From DATGPD01 sp041398565 (GTDB lineage: Bacteria; Planctomycetota; UBA1135; UBA2386): a stretch of DNA of 64,000 nucleotides. Every line of letters starts with the position of its first letter. Position 1 is the stretch's first letter. Below, in pieces: positions 7,019 to 14,796 of the stretch. The notes under the pieces are model-generated. The model did not search any database and had not been told where the DNA came from. It worked only from the letters and a program-made list of their open reading frames with translations. The position numbers and the translations under genes are program-made. The stretch covers positions 1,364,001-1,428,000 of the forward strand of contig JAWKUN010000002.1 in NCBI GenBank assembly GCA_041398565.1, written 5' to 3'.

Positions 7019-10000
7019 GGCCTGCGACCTCCGGCGAGGGTGCCGAGGTTCCGCTGCACGCGCGCCAGCAGCTCGGCCTCCACCTCCTTCTGCACGCGCC
7101 CCAGCTCGGCGGCGTGCTGCGCTGCCAGGGTCGCCAGCTCCTGGCGATGGGCCGCCGCGACCGCGGCCGCGGCGCGCGCCTGTACCTGCTGGGTGAACGG
7201 CGTGCGCACGCCGGCCAGCTCCTGCAGCGTGCGCCAGGCGCCGAGGCGTTCAGGGTCGACGCGGGCTTCGTCCTGCAGGCTCGTCTCGGGGTTGCCGGCG
7301 AGCGACAGCTTCTCGCCGAATGCGCCGGGCAGGCCCGGGTCGTAGCGCAACAGTGGGAAGGCGAGGTCGCCGACCGCCTCGCTGGCTGCGACCAACGCCG
7401 TGTCGCTCGCAGCCTGGCGCGCACTCGGGCTCGGCGCCAGAACGTGTACGAGCGCCGGCCCCGGGTGCGCGAGCGCAGCCAGGACACCGTCGGCGAGGTG
7501 GTCGCGGTGCGCGATCGAGGTCTGCAGCACGAAGGCGTGGCGGTGAGCGAGTGCCAGCAACGCCACCTGCGGGTCGCGCGCGTCCGGCGCGTGCTCGGCC
7601 AGCAGGATCACCTTGATCGGCAGGTCGGTGGCGAGCGCCACGGAGAGCGCGGCCAGCCCACCCTGCGCCAACGTTGCGGCGTCGGTCATCACCAGGAGCG
7701 GCGGGCACAGAGCGCGCTCGCCGGCGGTGAGCTCGGTCCAGGAAAGCGTGCGCGGGCCGGGTGCGCCGCCCTGCAGCAGCGCCTTCGCCCGGCGCAGCAT
7801 GGCGAAGTCGTCGGCCAGCGCCGCCAGCATGCCCTGCAGGAGGCCGATCGCGCGCACCGCGAAGTCGGCGGTCGCATCGAGCACCGCCGGTCCGCCGAAG
7901 GGATTCCAGGGAAAGCGACCGGCCAGCGCCCGCGCGGTCGGGCCGGCGAGGATCAGGCCGGCGCGGGCGCGGCCGCGGCCGGTGCGCGCCTGCGCCGTGC
8001 GGAAGCGCAGGTCGGCCACGGCGCGCGCGGTCTCGACCAGGCGCTGCAGCTTGGCGGTGTCGACGCGGCCGCGCTCGGACGCCTGGTCCAGCCGGGAGGC
8101 CAGCGTCGAAAGCGCCACCGCTCCCATTCCCAGCGTGGCGAGACCTTCGTGCAGCGCGTCGAGGTCGCCCACCGGCAGAGCGCCGGCGAGCAGCTCCCGG
8201 ATGCGCGTGCCGAACTCGGTCCCCAGATCGTCGAGGTCGTGCAGGTGTTCTTGCAGCTTCGGTTGCAGGTGGGCTTCGGCGAGTGCCAGCACGCTGCGAG
8301 CGGCCAGGCGGGCACCGCTGCCGGGCTCGGCGTCGTCGCCGGGCGCCAGCGCCAGGAGACACGAACGGGCCAGCTCGAGCGCCGGCAGGAGGCCTGGCTC
8401 CGGCAGCGCTTTGGTGGCAGCGATCACGCTGCCCTGGGTGTCGGGGAGTTCGCGCCACAGGCTGGCGGCGGCGCGCGACGCCTTGACTCGCTGGTCGTCG
8501 CGCGGTGCCTTACCGAGCGCCTGCGCCGCGCACACCGTCACGCACAGCCCGCACCCCTTGCAGGCGTCGGCGTCGACCACCAGTCCGAGTAGGTCGCCCG
8601 TGCCCGGGCGTTCGCGCTCGGCGCGGTGGAAGAACGGCTCGGTGCAGGTCAAGGGCAGCGGCGCCAGCGCCGTGGCCAGCGCGTCGGCGGCGGTCTCCAT
8701 GACCGCGCGGCGTTCGGCGTCGACCTTGGCCAAGACCGAGGTCGCGGCGGCGCGCAGGGTGGCGGCCGTCCGCGTCGGCGCGTCGATGTTGTCGGCAGAG
8801 TCGCGGGGTGTGGTGGCGCCGGGGGCGTCGGCGGCGAGCGCCTTCGACCAGGCCTTCACCAGCCGGCCGAGAACCGGACGGAGGGCCTCGGTCGTGGCTC
8901 CGCTCGATCGGGCGCGTCGCATGCCGGCTTCGAGCAGGTCGCCGGCGGGGAGCACTGTCGGCAACAGCGCGCCGTCGGGGCACGAGGCCCAGCAGGCACC
9001 GCAGCCCGTGCACGCCGCCGGATCGTAGATCGGCAGCTCGGCGCCGCCGCGATTGCCGCGGAACAGCGACGACAGTGCCGGCGCCGAGCCCGCGGTGAGG
9101 TAGGGGTCGGGCGCCAGCTCGCCGTGCAGGCCTTCGAGCGCGGCGGCACCGACCACGTCGAAGTGGCGCGCCAGGTTGTCGTGGGTCGCCTCCGCCTGCG
9201 CCGGCACCGGCACGCGCAGCGGTGCCGACGGCACCGGCGGGGTCGCCGCCGGCGCGTGCGTGCGGATGCCGAGCTGGTCGAGGCCCGGGTGCGCTCGGCG
9301 CAGGGCTTCGTGCAGCACGACGCGCTTGCGCAGCCTGCCGTGCAGCGGCGCGAACTCGACGCCCAGGTAGAAGAGCGGCGGCGCCTTGCCGTCGAGGCAC
9401 GCCTGCACGCCGGCGGCGAGGTCGTCGACGTCGGGCGCCGCGCCGCCGAGACCGCACAGCGCGGCGTGGAGACGGGGCAGTTCCTTCTCCGGCCACGGCC
9501 GGCGCGCGTCGAGAGTGGCAGCGCGCTGCAACGCGGCGCGCACTTCGCGCAGCAGCGGCGGCTCGCCCGCCAGGCCACCGTCGGTCGCGGCGAGCACTAC
9601 CACCGCGGCCTTGCGTCGCAGGAGCGACATCCAATCGTCGGGAAAGGGGCGCAGCGCGCCGAGCACGACGCTACCGACCCGCGGCTTGCCGCGCCGTTCG
9701 ACCAGAACCCGTTCGGCCAGCGCCTCGGCGGTGGCGGCGGCGGCGCCGTCGAGCGCCACCACCAGCACCTCGGCCTTTTCGGCGCCGCGGGTGCGCACCG
9801 GCGTCCACGCCGCGCCGGTGCTGCGCTCGACGTCGACGACGGCCTGTTGCAGCAGGGCGGCGACCGGGCTGAGGACGAAGGGCGCGCGCCCGGCGCGCTG
9901 CAACGTGCGCAGGTCGGGGTCGCATTCCTGGCCGCGTAGAACCGGGCGCTCGAGGTCGAACCACCGCACGACACGGCGCCGGTGTGCGCCGAACCACTGC

Positions 10001-10467
10001 TCCTGGGCCGGCGTCGCCGACGGTACGAAGTCGGCGGCGTCGCCGAGCAAATCGAGCGCGGCGCCAGGCAGAGGCTTGCCGCCGACCGGCGTTGCGACCC
10101 CTGGGCCGGCGACCACCACCGGCACCAGCGCGCGTTCGGCCAGCAGGCGCCCGAGCAGGTGGACGCGCGGCAACTCGTCGGCGTCGCGTGAGAGCAGCAA
10201 CGCCGCGCCCGTCTCGGCCAGCGCGCTCAGACCGTCCTCGCCGTCGGCGGTGTCGGTGCGCACGACCAGCGGCAGCAAGCGTCGCGCACTCTCGGCCAGC
10301 AGGTCGGCGACCTGTCCGAGGTCGGCGCCGGCCACCACTGCGGTGACCCGCAGGCCAGCCTCGCACTGTCCCATCGCCTGTGCGAGAGTGGCGCGGGCGT
10401 CGGCGTGTGCCAGGACATCGCCGGCGATCGGCGCTTCCCGGGCGATCGCGGCGCGCAGCGCACTCAT
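7015..10467 (-). CDS. PFOR-like electron-transfer protein with two ferredoxin motifs but no evident TPP site
   Basis: A 1150-residue protein between rnfB and rnfC, with ATGA overlaps at both ends. It follows the layout of the large pyruvate:ferredoxin oxidoreductase polypeptide. Residues about 70-125 resemble the end of domain I and residues 285-315 the transketolase-C-like domain II. Ferredoxin motifs are CTGCGACWASC (Cys486, 489, 492, 496) and CKGCGLCVTVC (Cys636, 639, 642, 646). Residues about 840-1080 look like the catalytic TPP domain. In that domain the expected GDG TPP/Mg motif is lost (VMTDAATLAQGG is in its place), and the N-terminal YPITP region of domain I is also missing. The gamma domain seems absent. 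The tail (PLLRYDP, LAGNPE, WRTLQELAGVR, then an Ala-rich coiled coil) is shared with the gene at 11303. Inference: an electron-wiring scaffold between the 2-oxoacid oxidoreductase and Rnf, not a stand-alone PFOR. Confidence 0.8.
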   Translation of the reverse strand: MSALRAAIAREAPIAGDVLAHADARATLAQAMGQCEAGLRVTAVVAGADLGQVADLLAESARRLLPLVVRTDTADGEDGLSALAETGAALLLSRDADELPRVHLLGRLLAERALVPVVVAGPGVATPVGGKPLPGAALDLLGDAADFVPSATPAQEQWFGAHRRRVVRWFDLERPVLRGQECDPDLRTLQRAGRAPFVLSPVAALLQQAVVDVERSTGAAWTPVRTRGAEKAEVLVVALDGAAAATAEALAERVLVERRGKPRVGSVVLGALRPFPDDWMSLLRRKAAVVVLAATDGGLAGEPPLLREVRAALQRAATLDARRPWPEKELPRLHAALCGLGGAAPDVDDLAAGVQACLDGKAPPLFYLGVEFAPLHGRLRKRVVLHEALRRAHPGLDQLGIRTHAPAATPPVPSAPLRVPVPAQAEATHDNLARHFDVVGAAALEGLHGELAPDPYLTAGSAPALSSLFRGNRGGAELPIYDPAACTGCGACWASCPDGALLPTVLPAGDLLEAGMRRARSSGATTEALRPVLGRLVKAWSKALAADAPGATTPRDSADNIDAPTRTAATLRAAATSVLAKVDAERRAVMETAADALATALAPLPLTCTEPFFHRAERERPGTGDLLGLVVDADACKGCGLCVTVCAAQALGKAPRDDQRVKASRAAASLWRELPDTQGSVIAATKALPEPGLLPALELARSCLLALAPGDDAEPGSGARLAARSVLALAEAHLQPKLQEHLHDLDDLGTEFGTRIRELLAGALPVGDLDALHEGLATLGMGAVALSTLASRLDQASERGRVDTAKLQRLVETARAVADLRFRTAQARTGRGRARAGLILAGPTARALAGRFPWNPFGGPAVLDATADFAVRAIGLLQGMLAALADDFAMLRRAKALLQGGAPGPRTLSWTELTAGERALCPPLLVMTDAATLAQGGLAALSVALATDLPIKVILLAEHAPDARDPQVALLALAHRHAFVLQTSIAHRDHLADGVLAALAHPGPALVHVLAPSPSARQAASDTALVAASEAVGDLAFPLLRYDPGLPGAFGEKLSLAGNPETSLQDEARVDPERLGAWRTLQELAGVRTPFTQQVQARAAAAVAAAHRQELATLAAQHAAELGRVQKEVEAELLARVQRNLGTLAGGRRP

Positions 10468-11294
10468 GCGCGGACCTCCACCTCGGCGAACTGTTCGCGC
10501 GGCACGTACTGGATCGCGGCCGTGGGGCAGCGCTGGGTCGGCGCCGGGCCGGTGTCGACGAGTTGCTCGTAGTCGAGGCGCGGCAGGTTGTCGACCATGC
10601 GCATCAGGCCCTCGGGGGCGTCTTGCACGCAGCGGCCGCAGGCGTCGCAGGCCACGGCGCAGAGCGCACGCGCCGCTTCTCCGGCGAGCGGCACCCGGCA
10701 CTGCACGAGCAGCGGCTGACGCACCGGCAGCAGCTCGAACAGGTCGCGCGGGCAGGCCACGACACAGTCGCCGCAGGCAGTGCACGCATCGAGCGTGACC
10801 ACCGGCAGGCCGTTGCCGTTCATGGCGATGGCGTCGAAGGTGCAGGCGCGCTCACAGTCAGCGAGCCCGAGGCACCCCCAACTGCAGCCCTTGCCTCCGC
10901 CGCCGGTGACGTGCGCCGCGCGACAAGTCTCGAAACCGTCGTAGGCGGCGATCTGGATCGCCTGCGCCTTGCCGCCGGCGCAGTGCAGGCGCGCGACCTT
11001 GCGGTCGAGGGAGCCGGCGTCGACACCGAGGAAGGCGGCGATCTCGGCGATGGCGTCCGGACTCGATACCGTGCAGCCGGCCGGCTTGCGCGCGCCCGCC
11101 AGCAGTGCTTGGGCGAAGGCGCGGCAGCCCGGCTCGCCGCACCCGCCGCAGTTGGTCGCCGGCAGCATCGACTCGAGCCGTTGCAGGCGCGGATCCTCGG
11201 GCACGCGCAAGAAGCGGTAGGCGAAGGCCAGGACGGTGCCGAGCACGACGCCCAGCATCGCCATGATCGCGCCTGCCTCGAGCACGTCGTACAT
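10464..11294 (-). CDS. rnfB: Rnf electron-transport complex subunit B (ferredoxin-type)
   Basis: A 276-residue protein with an N-terminal membrane helix (about residues 8-26) and a cytoplasmic FeS domain. The first [4Fe-4S] motif is Cys49-x2-Cys52-x4-Cys57-x16-Cys74 within TNCGGCGEPGC, the RnfB signature. Further clusters are indicated by CRAAHV, CSWGCLGLADCERAC, CTACGDCVVACP and CDACGRC. RnfB is the entry point for electrons from ferredoxin. It is displaced from the other rnf genes and sits between the two PFOR-like genes, with an 8-base gap after the upstream one and an ATGA overlap with the downstream one. This position suggests direct contact with both. Confidence 0.93.
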   Translation of the reverse strand: MYDVLEAGAIMAMLGVVLGTVLAFAYRFLRVPEDPRLQRLESMLPATNCGGCGEPGCRAFAQALLAGARKPAGCTVSSPDAIAEIAAFLGVDAGSLDRKVARLHCAGGKAQAIQIAAYDGFETCRAAHVTGGGGKGCSWGCLGLADCERACTFDAIAMNGNGLPVVTLDACTACGDCVVACPRDLFELLPVRQPLLVQCRVPLAGEAARALCAVACDACGRCVQDAPEGLMRMVDNLPRLDYEQLVDTGPAPTQRCPTAAIQYVPREQFAEVEVRA

Positions 11295-11302
11295 CGTCGG
11301 TG

Positions 11303-13843
11303 TCAGCGGTTGAAGGGGGCGGCTCGCGCCATCAGCGTCTCCAGATCGGCCTCGTTCGGATCCAGGGGCTTACCGGGATGGATGCAGCGCGACGGGCACT
11401 TCTCGGCGGCCAGCACGAGCTGGGCGTAGGTGCCCTTGCGCGGGTCGCCGATGCGAGCCTGCTTGTTCTCGTTGTAGACGAACAGCAGCGGGTTGAGGTT
11501 GACGCAGTCGTTGCAGGTCGAGCAGCGCGGGGAGTCGATCCACGGCTCCTCGCTCGCGTCGTCGTCCTCGCTGGTGCTCTCGACTGTGGAACTCGCCGCG
11601 GTGGAACTCGCGGCGGTGGCTTCGACCACAGTGGGCGCCGGCGATGTCGCCGGGGCGCTCTCCGGTCGTGCCGGCACCGAAGCTGGCAACGCCTTCGGCA
11701 CCGGCACGACGGAGGCGCCCTCCGGCAGAGGATCGAGTTCGAGCAGCATGCGCGCCAGGCCTTGCATGGCGTCGCCCGCGGCCGCGGCGCGCACCTGTTC
11801 CAGTTCCTCGAGGTGCTTCGCGGCCAGCGCCTCGCGCTCGCGTGTGGCCTGCGCGGCGGCGTCCTCGCGGGCGCGCTGCACCGCCTCGCGCACGTGCTCG
11901 TTGCGCACGCCGGCGAGCTCTTGCAGCGTGCGCCAGAAGCGCAGGCGATCGCGGCAGACGTGCACGAGGCTGCGGCGCACGGCGAGGCGGTGGCGTTTGC
12001 CGTCGCGGTCGACGGCCGACACGAACGGCACCCGCCGACGCGCGCTGTCGGGCGGCAGTGCGAGGTAGGCGGCGAGCGGCACCAGGTCGTCGGTGGCGAG
12101 CCCTTCGGCCAGGTGCACGAAGGCGCTGTACAGGCGCGGCTGCAGCAGGGCGTAGTCGGCGAAGGTGAAGGTCAGCGGTTCGGCGTCTTGGTTCGTGGCA
12201 CCGTCGGTGGGGCGCGCAGTGCTGGTCGGCCAGTCGGTCTCGGGCGCTGGGTTGCCAGCAAAGTCGAGCCGCTTGGCCCAGGTGTCGCCGGCCTCGGGGT
12301 CGTACTGGAAGAGCGGGTGGGCGCGACCTTCGATGGCGGCGCCGGCGTGCAGGAAGGCCCCGAGCGGCGGTTCGCCGCCGTCCACCAAGAGCCCACTGTC
12401 GACGACGTGCAGACCCGGGCGGGTGCCGGCGAGGGCACGCTGGAAGCCGGCCAGCAGGTGTGTCGGGCGCGCTGCGGTCGCTTGTTGCACGTAGGCGTCG
12501 CGGAACGCCACGCCGAGGTAGCCCAGCTCGAGCCGCGCGTGCGGTGCGTCGGCGTCGCCGGGATGCGCGGGATCGCCCGCCGGGTCCTGCATCGCGACCA
12601 CCTGCACCGGCCGTCCCGACACGACGAGCCGAGTCAGGGCTTGCAGGTCGCGGTGGGCCAGGGTGGCGGCCGGCAGGAGCAGCACCACGACCGGCAACAC
12701 GTGCAGGTCGTCGGCGCCGAGGTCCCCCCAGGCCAGCGTGGCGAGCAGCGGGTCGTGCCGAGCAGGCTCGTACGCGCCCTGCCCTTCGAGTTCGGCCACC
12801 TGCAGGGCGCGCAGGGTGGCGAGCAACGGCGTGGTATGGGCGTCGAACACGTCGGCGACCGTGCGGCACGCGTCGTCGCTGTGCTGGAACTCGACGCCGA
12901 CAAAGCTGCTGCCGGTGACGCTGCTGCCGGCGATGGGGGGCGCGGTGCCGTCGTGCACCACCACGAGCTCGGGCGGTGCCGATGCCGCGAGGTACACCTC
13001 GAGTGCTTCCAGTGCACCCTGCAGGCGCTCGAGCCGCTCGGGGTCGGTGCGCTGCGTGCCGCGGTGCTGGCCCACGGTTCTCGCCAGCGCACCCGGATCG
13101 AAGAAGCGGCCGCTGGCGGCGCCGAGGCTCTTGCCCAGCGCTTCGGCACTGCGCGCGGCGGGGTCCTTCTCGGCCTCGACGCGCAGCAGGGCGCGCAGAC
13201 TCGCGGCCGCGGTCTCGACGCGCGACGCCAGGCGTGCGCGCGCCGCGCGCACGCGCGCGCTCGCGGTCGCCTGCAGCAGGCGCACGGTCGTCGTCGCGTC
13301 GAGCGGCAGCAGGGTCACGCCTTCGAGCTGGCCGAGGATGGCGTCGAGGTCGGCCTGCACACCGCTCGCGATGCTGTCGCGCAGCTGCAGCTCGGCCAGC
13401 ATCTGCGTGGCCGCCGCCGAGACCGCGTCGCGCGCCGCGGCGAATGGCGCCTGCGCCAGGTGCAGGCGCACGCGGCGCTCGATGCGCGGCAGGTTGTCTT
13501 GCAGCACGCGCGCCTGCGCGCTGGCGCGCTGCGCCCATTGCGCCAGGGCGTCGGCGAGTGCGGAGGCCTGCACTCGCTCGCCCTCGAGGCGCAGCACCAG
13601 GGGGAAGTCGTGGCGCACCCGGGTCGCATCGCGGAACGGCGCCAACAAGAGCGGCAACAGGTCCGGGGCCGCCGCGCTCGCAGGCGCTGCGGGCGTGGCG
13701 AGGGCCGCACCCGCCCCGGCCGGCAGGTCGGCAGCAGCCAAGCTGCCGAGGTGCCAGCGGCGCAAGTCGCGCATGGCCTCGTTCGGGGAGGCGGTTCGGG
13801 CCTGGGCCGGGTCTGCTCGATCCGTTCCGGTCATGGGTGTCAC
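11303..13843 (-). CDS. PFOR-like protein with C-terminal ferredoxin domain, TPP site degenerate
   Basis: An 846-residue protein starting with GTG at 13841-13843, overlapping the korB stop (GTGA); an ATG 9 bases further in is an alternative. Residues 1-330 are helical, Ala/Arg/Leu-rich and not recognised. Residues about 330-600 resemble a stripped PFOR catalytic domain: PVVVLLLPAATLAHRDLQAL occupies the place of the TPP-binding loop without the GDG motif, followed by LVVSGRPVQVVAMQDPAG. The segment PLFQYDPEAGDTWAKRL, then LDFAGNPAPETDW and WRTLQELAGVR, matches the tail of the 1150-residue neighbour, so the two are paralogous there. A coiled coil and an acidic Ser/Thr linker lead to a ferredoxin domain with CSTCNDC and a distant CPSRC. 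Likely an electron carrier protein; not a complete enzyme by itself. Confidence 0.78.
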   Translation of the reverse strand: MTPMTGTDRADPAQARTASPNEAMRDLRRWHLGSLAAADLPAGAGAALATPAAPASAAAPDLLPLLLAPFRDATRVRHDFPLVLRLEGERVQASALADALAQWAQRASAQARVLQDNLPRIERRVRLHLAQAPFAAARDAVSAAATQMLAELQLRDSIASGVQADLDAILGQLEGVTLLPLDATTTVRLLQATASARVRAARARLASRVETAAASLRALLRVEAEKDPAARSAEALGKSLGAASGRFFDPGALARTVGQHRGTQRTDPERLERLQGALEALEVYLAASAPPELVVVHDGTAPPIAGSSVTGSSFVGVEFQHSDDACRTVADVFDAHTTPLLATLRALQVAELEGQGAYEPARHDPLLATLAWGDLGADDLHVLPVVVLLLPAATLAHRDLQALTRLVVSGRPVQVVAMQDPAGDPAHPGDADAPHARLELGYLGVAFRDAYVQQATAARPTHLLAGFQRALAGTRPGLHVVDSGLLVDGGEPPLGAFLHAGAAIEGRAHPLFQYDPEAGDTWAKRLDFAGNPAPETDWPTSTARPTDGATNQDAEPLTFTFADYALLQPRLYSAFVHLAEGLATDDLVPLAAYLALPPDSARRRVPFVSAVDRDGKRHRLAVRRSLVHVCRDRLRFWRTLQELAGVRNEHVREAVQRAREDAAAQATREREALAAKHLEELEQVRAAAAGDAMQGLARMLLELDPLPEGASVVPVPKALPASVPARPESAPATSPAPTVVEATAASSTAASSTVESTSEDDDASEEPWIDSPRCSTCNDCVNLNPLLFVYNENKQARIGDPRKGTYAQLVLAAEKCPSRCIHPGKPLDPNEADLETLMARAAPFNR

Positions 13844-14796
13844 ACCGCGAACTTGTCCAGCTCACGCTCGAGCCCGACCAGCTTGTCCGCCGCCGACATG
13901 GTGAGACCTGCCGTGGTGAACTCCTCGTAGCGCGCCCGGTCGGGGTCGCGGAAGATCACGCCGATCGGCAGTGGTTCGTGCTGGTCGGCGATCCTGCGCG
14001 CCGCGTGCAGATCGCGCGAGTCGTGCGCCTGCTGGTTGGGGAAGGTCTTGGCCGTCGCCGCGTCCAGCGCCGGGTTGTCGCCGCCGGTGAGCAGCAACAG
14101 GGTCGACGGGTCCTTCTGCATCTCGGCGAACACCTGTTGGGTGTAGGTCGGGCACCGTTGCATGATGCGCACGAACGACAGACCGCGGTGATCGTAGGCC
14201 GCCTTCAGCGTCGCGTAGAGGTGCACGGGATTCCAGTCGACGGTCTGCGCCACGAAGGAGACGTTGGCGAAGCCGAGGGTCGCGGCCGTCGGGTTGAGCG
14301 GCGGCAGCCAAGCGCCGCGCGGGTGCGTGTTGGTGCGCAGGCCCTGCGGGCTGGTCGGCGAGGTCTGGTTCTTGGTGAGGCCGTACACCGCGTTGTCGAA
14401 CAGCATCACCACCATGTCCATGTTGTAGCGCACCGCGTGCACCCAGTGGCCGGCGCCGATGGAGCAGCAGTCGCCGTCGCCGGTGGCGACGAAGACCGTC
14501 AGGTCGGGGCGGCGCGACTTGATGCCGCAGGCCACCGGCAGCGCACGGCCGTGCAGGCCGTGGAAGCCGTAGGTCTTCATGTAGTGCGGGAAGCGGCTGC
14601 TGCAGCCGATGCCCGACACGCACACCGTCTTCTCCGGCGGCAGCTGCGCGTCGCGGCAGATGCGTTGCACGGCGGTGAGCACCGCCAGATCGCCGCAGCC
14701 CGGGCACCAACGCGCGGTGCCACCCTCGTAGTCCTCGAGGGTGAAGTAGCGGTCGGGGACTTCGAGTTCCCAGTCGTCCTTGAGGCCGAACATCAT
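13840..14796 (-). CDS. korB: 2-oxoacid:ferredoxin oxidoreductase, beta (TPP) subunit
   Basis: A 318-residue protein. It has the family FeS motif CPGCGD (Cys31, Cys34) and SGIGCSSRFP. The thiamine-diphosphate/Mg motif is GDGDCCSIGAGH at 107-118, closed by the DNAVYGLTKNQ segment. It binds TPP and, with the alpha/gamma subunit, decarboxylates a 2-oxoacid (most likely 2-oxoglutarate) to the acyl-CoA, passing two electrons to ferredoxin. The ATGATG start at 14791-14796 overlaps the korA stop. The presence of one good TPP site here explains how the two following PFOR-like proteins could afford to lose theirs. Substrate assignment as 2-oxoglutarate is by family similarity only. Confidence 0.93.
   Translation of the reverse strand: MMFGLKDDWELEVPDRYFTLEDYEGGTARWCPGCGDLAVLTAVQRICRDAQLPPEKTVCVSGIGCSSRFPHYMKTYGFHGLHGRALPVACGIKSRRPDLTVFVATGDGDCCSIGAGHWVHAVRYNMDMVVMLFDNAVYGLTKNQTSPTSPQGLRTNTHPRGAWLPPLNPTAATLGFANVSFVAQTVDWNPVHLYATLKAAYDHRGLSFVRIMQRCPTYTQQVFAEMQKDPSTLLLLTGGDNPALDAATAKTFPNQQAHDSRDLHAARRIADQHEPLPIGVIFRDPDRARYEEFTTAGLTMSAADKLVGLERELDKFAV

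Noticed and set aside
7015..10785. A longer start for the 1150-residue PFOR-like protein, overlapping rnfB by 320 bases
   Set aside because: The extra residues are low-complexity Arg/Ala-rich; the ATG at 10467 overlaps the rnfB stop exactly as at other junctions in the operon.
11300..13930. An 876-codon plus-strand frame opposite the 846-residue PFOR-like gene
   Set aside because: Composition (Arg, Gly, His, Gln) is that of antisense high-GC shadow, with no domain motif; the minus strand has clear FeS motifs and coupled starts.
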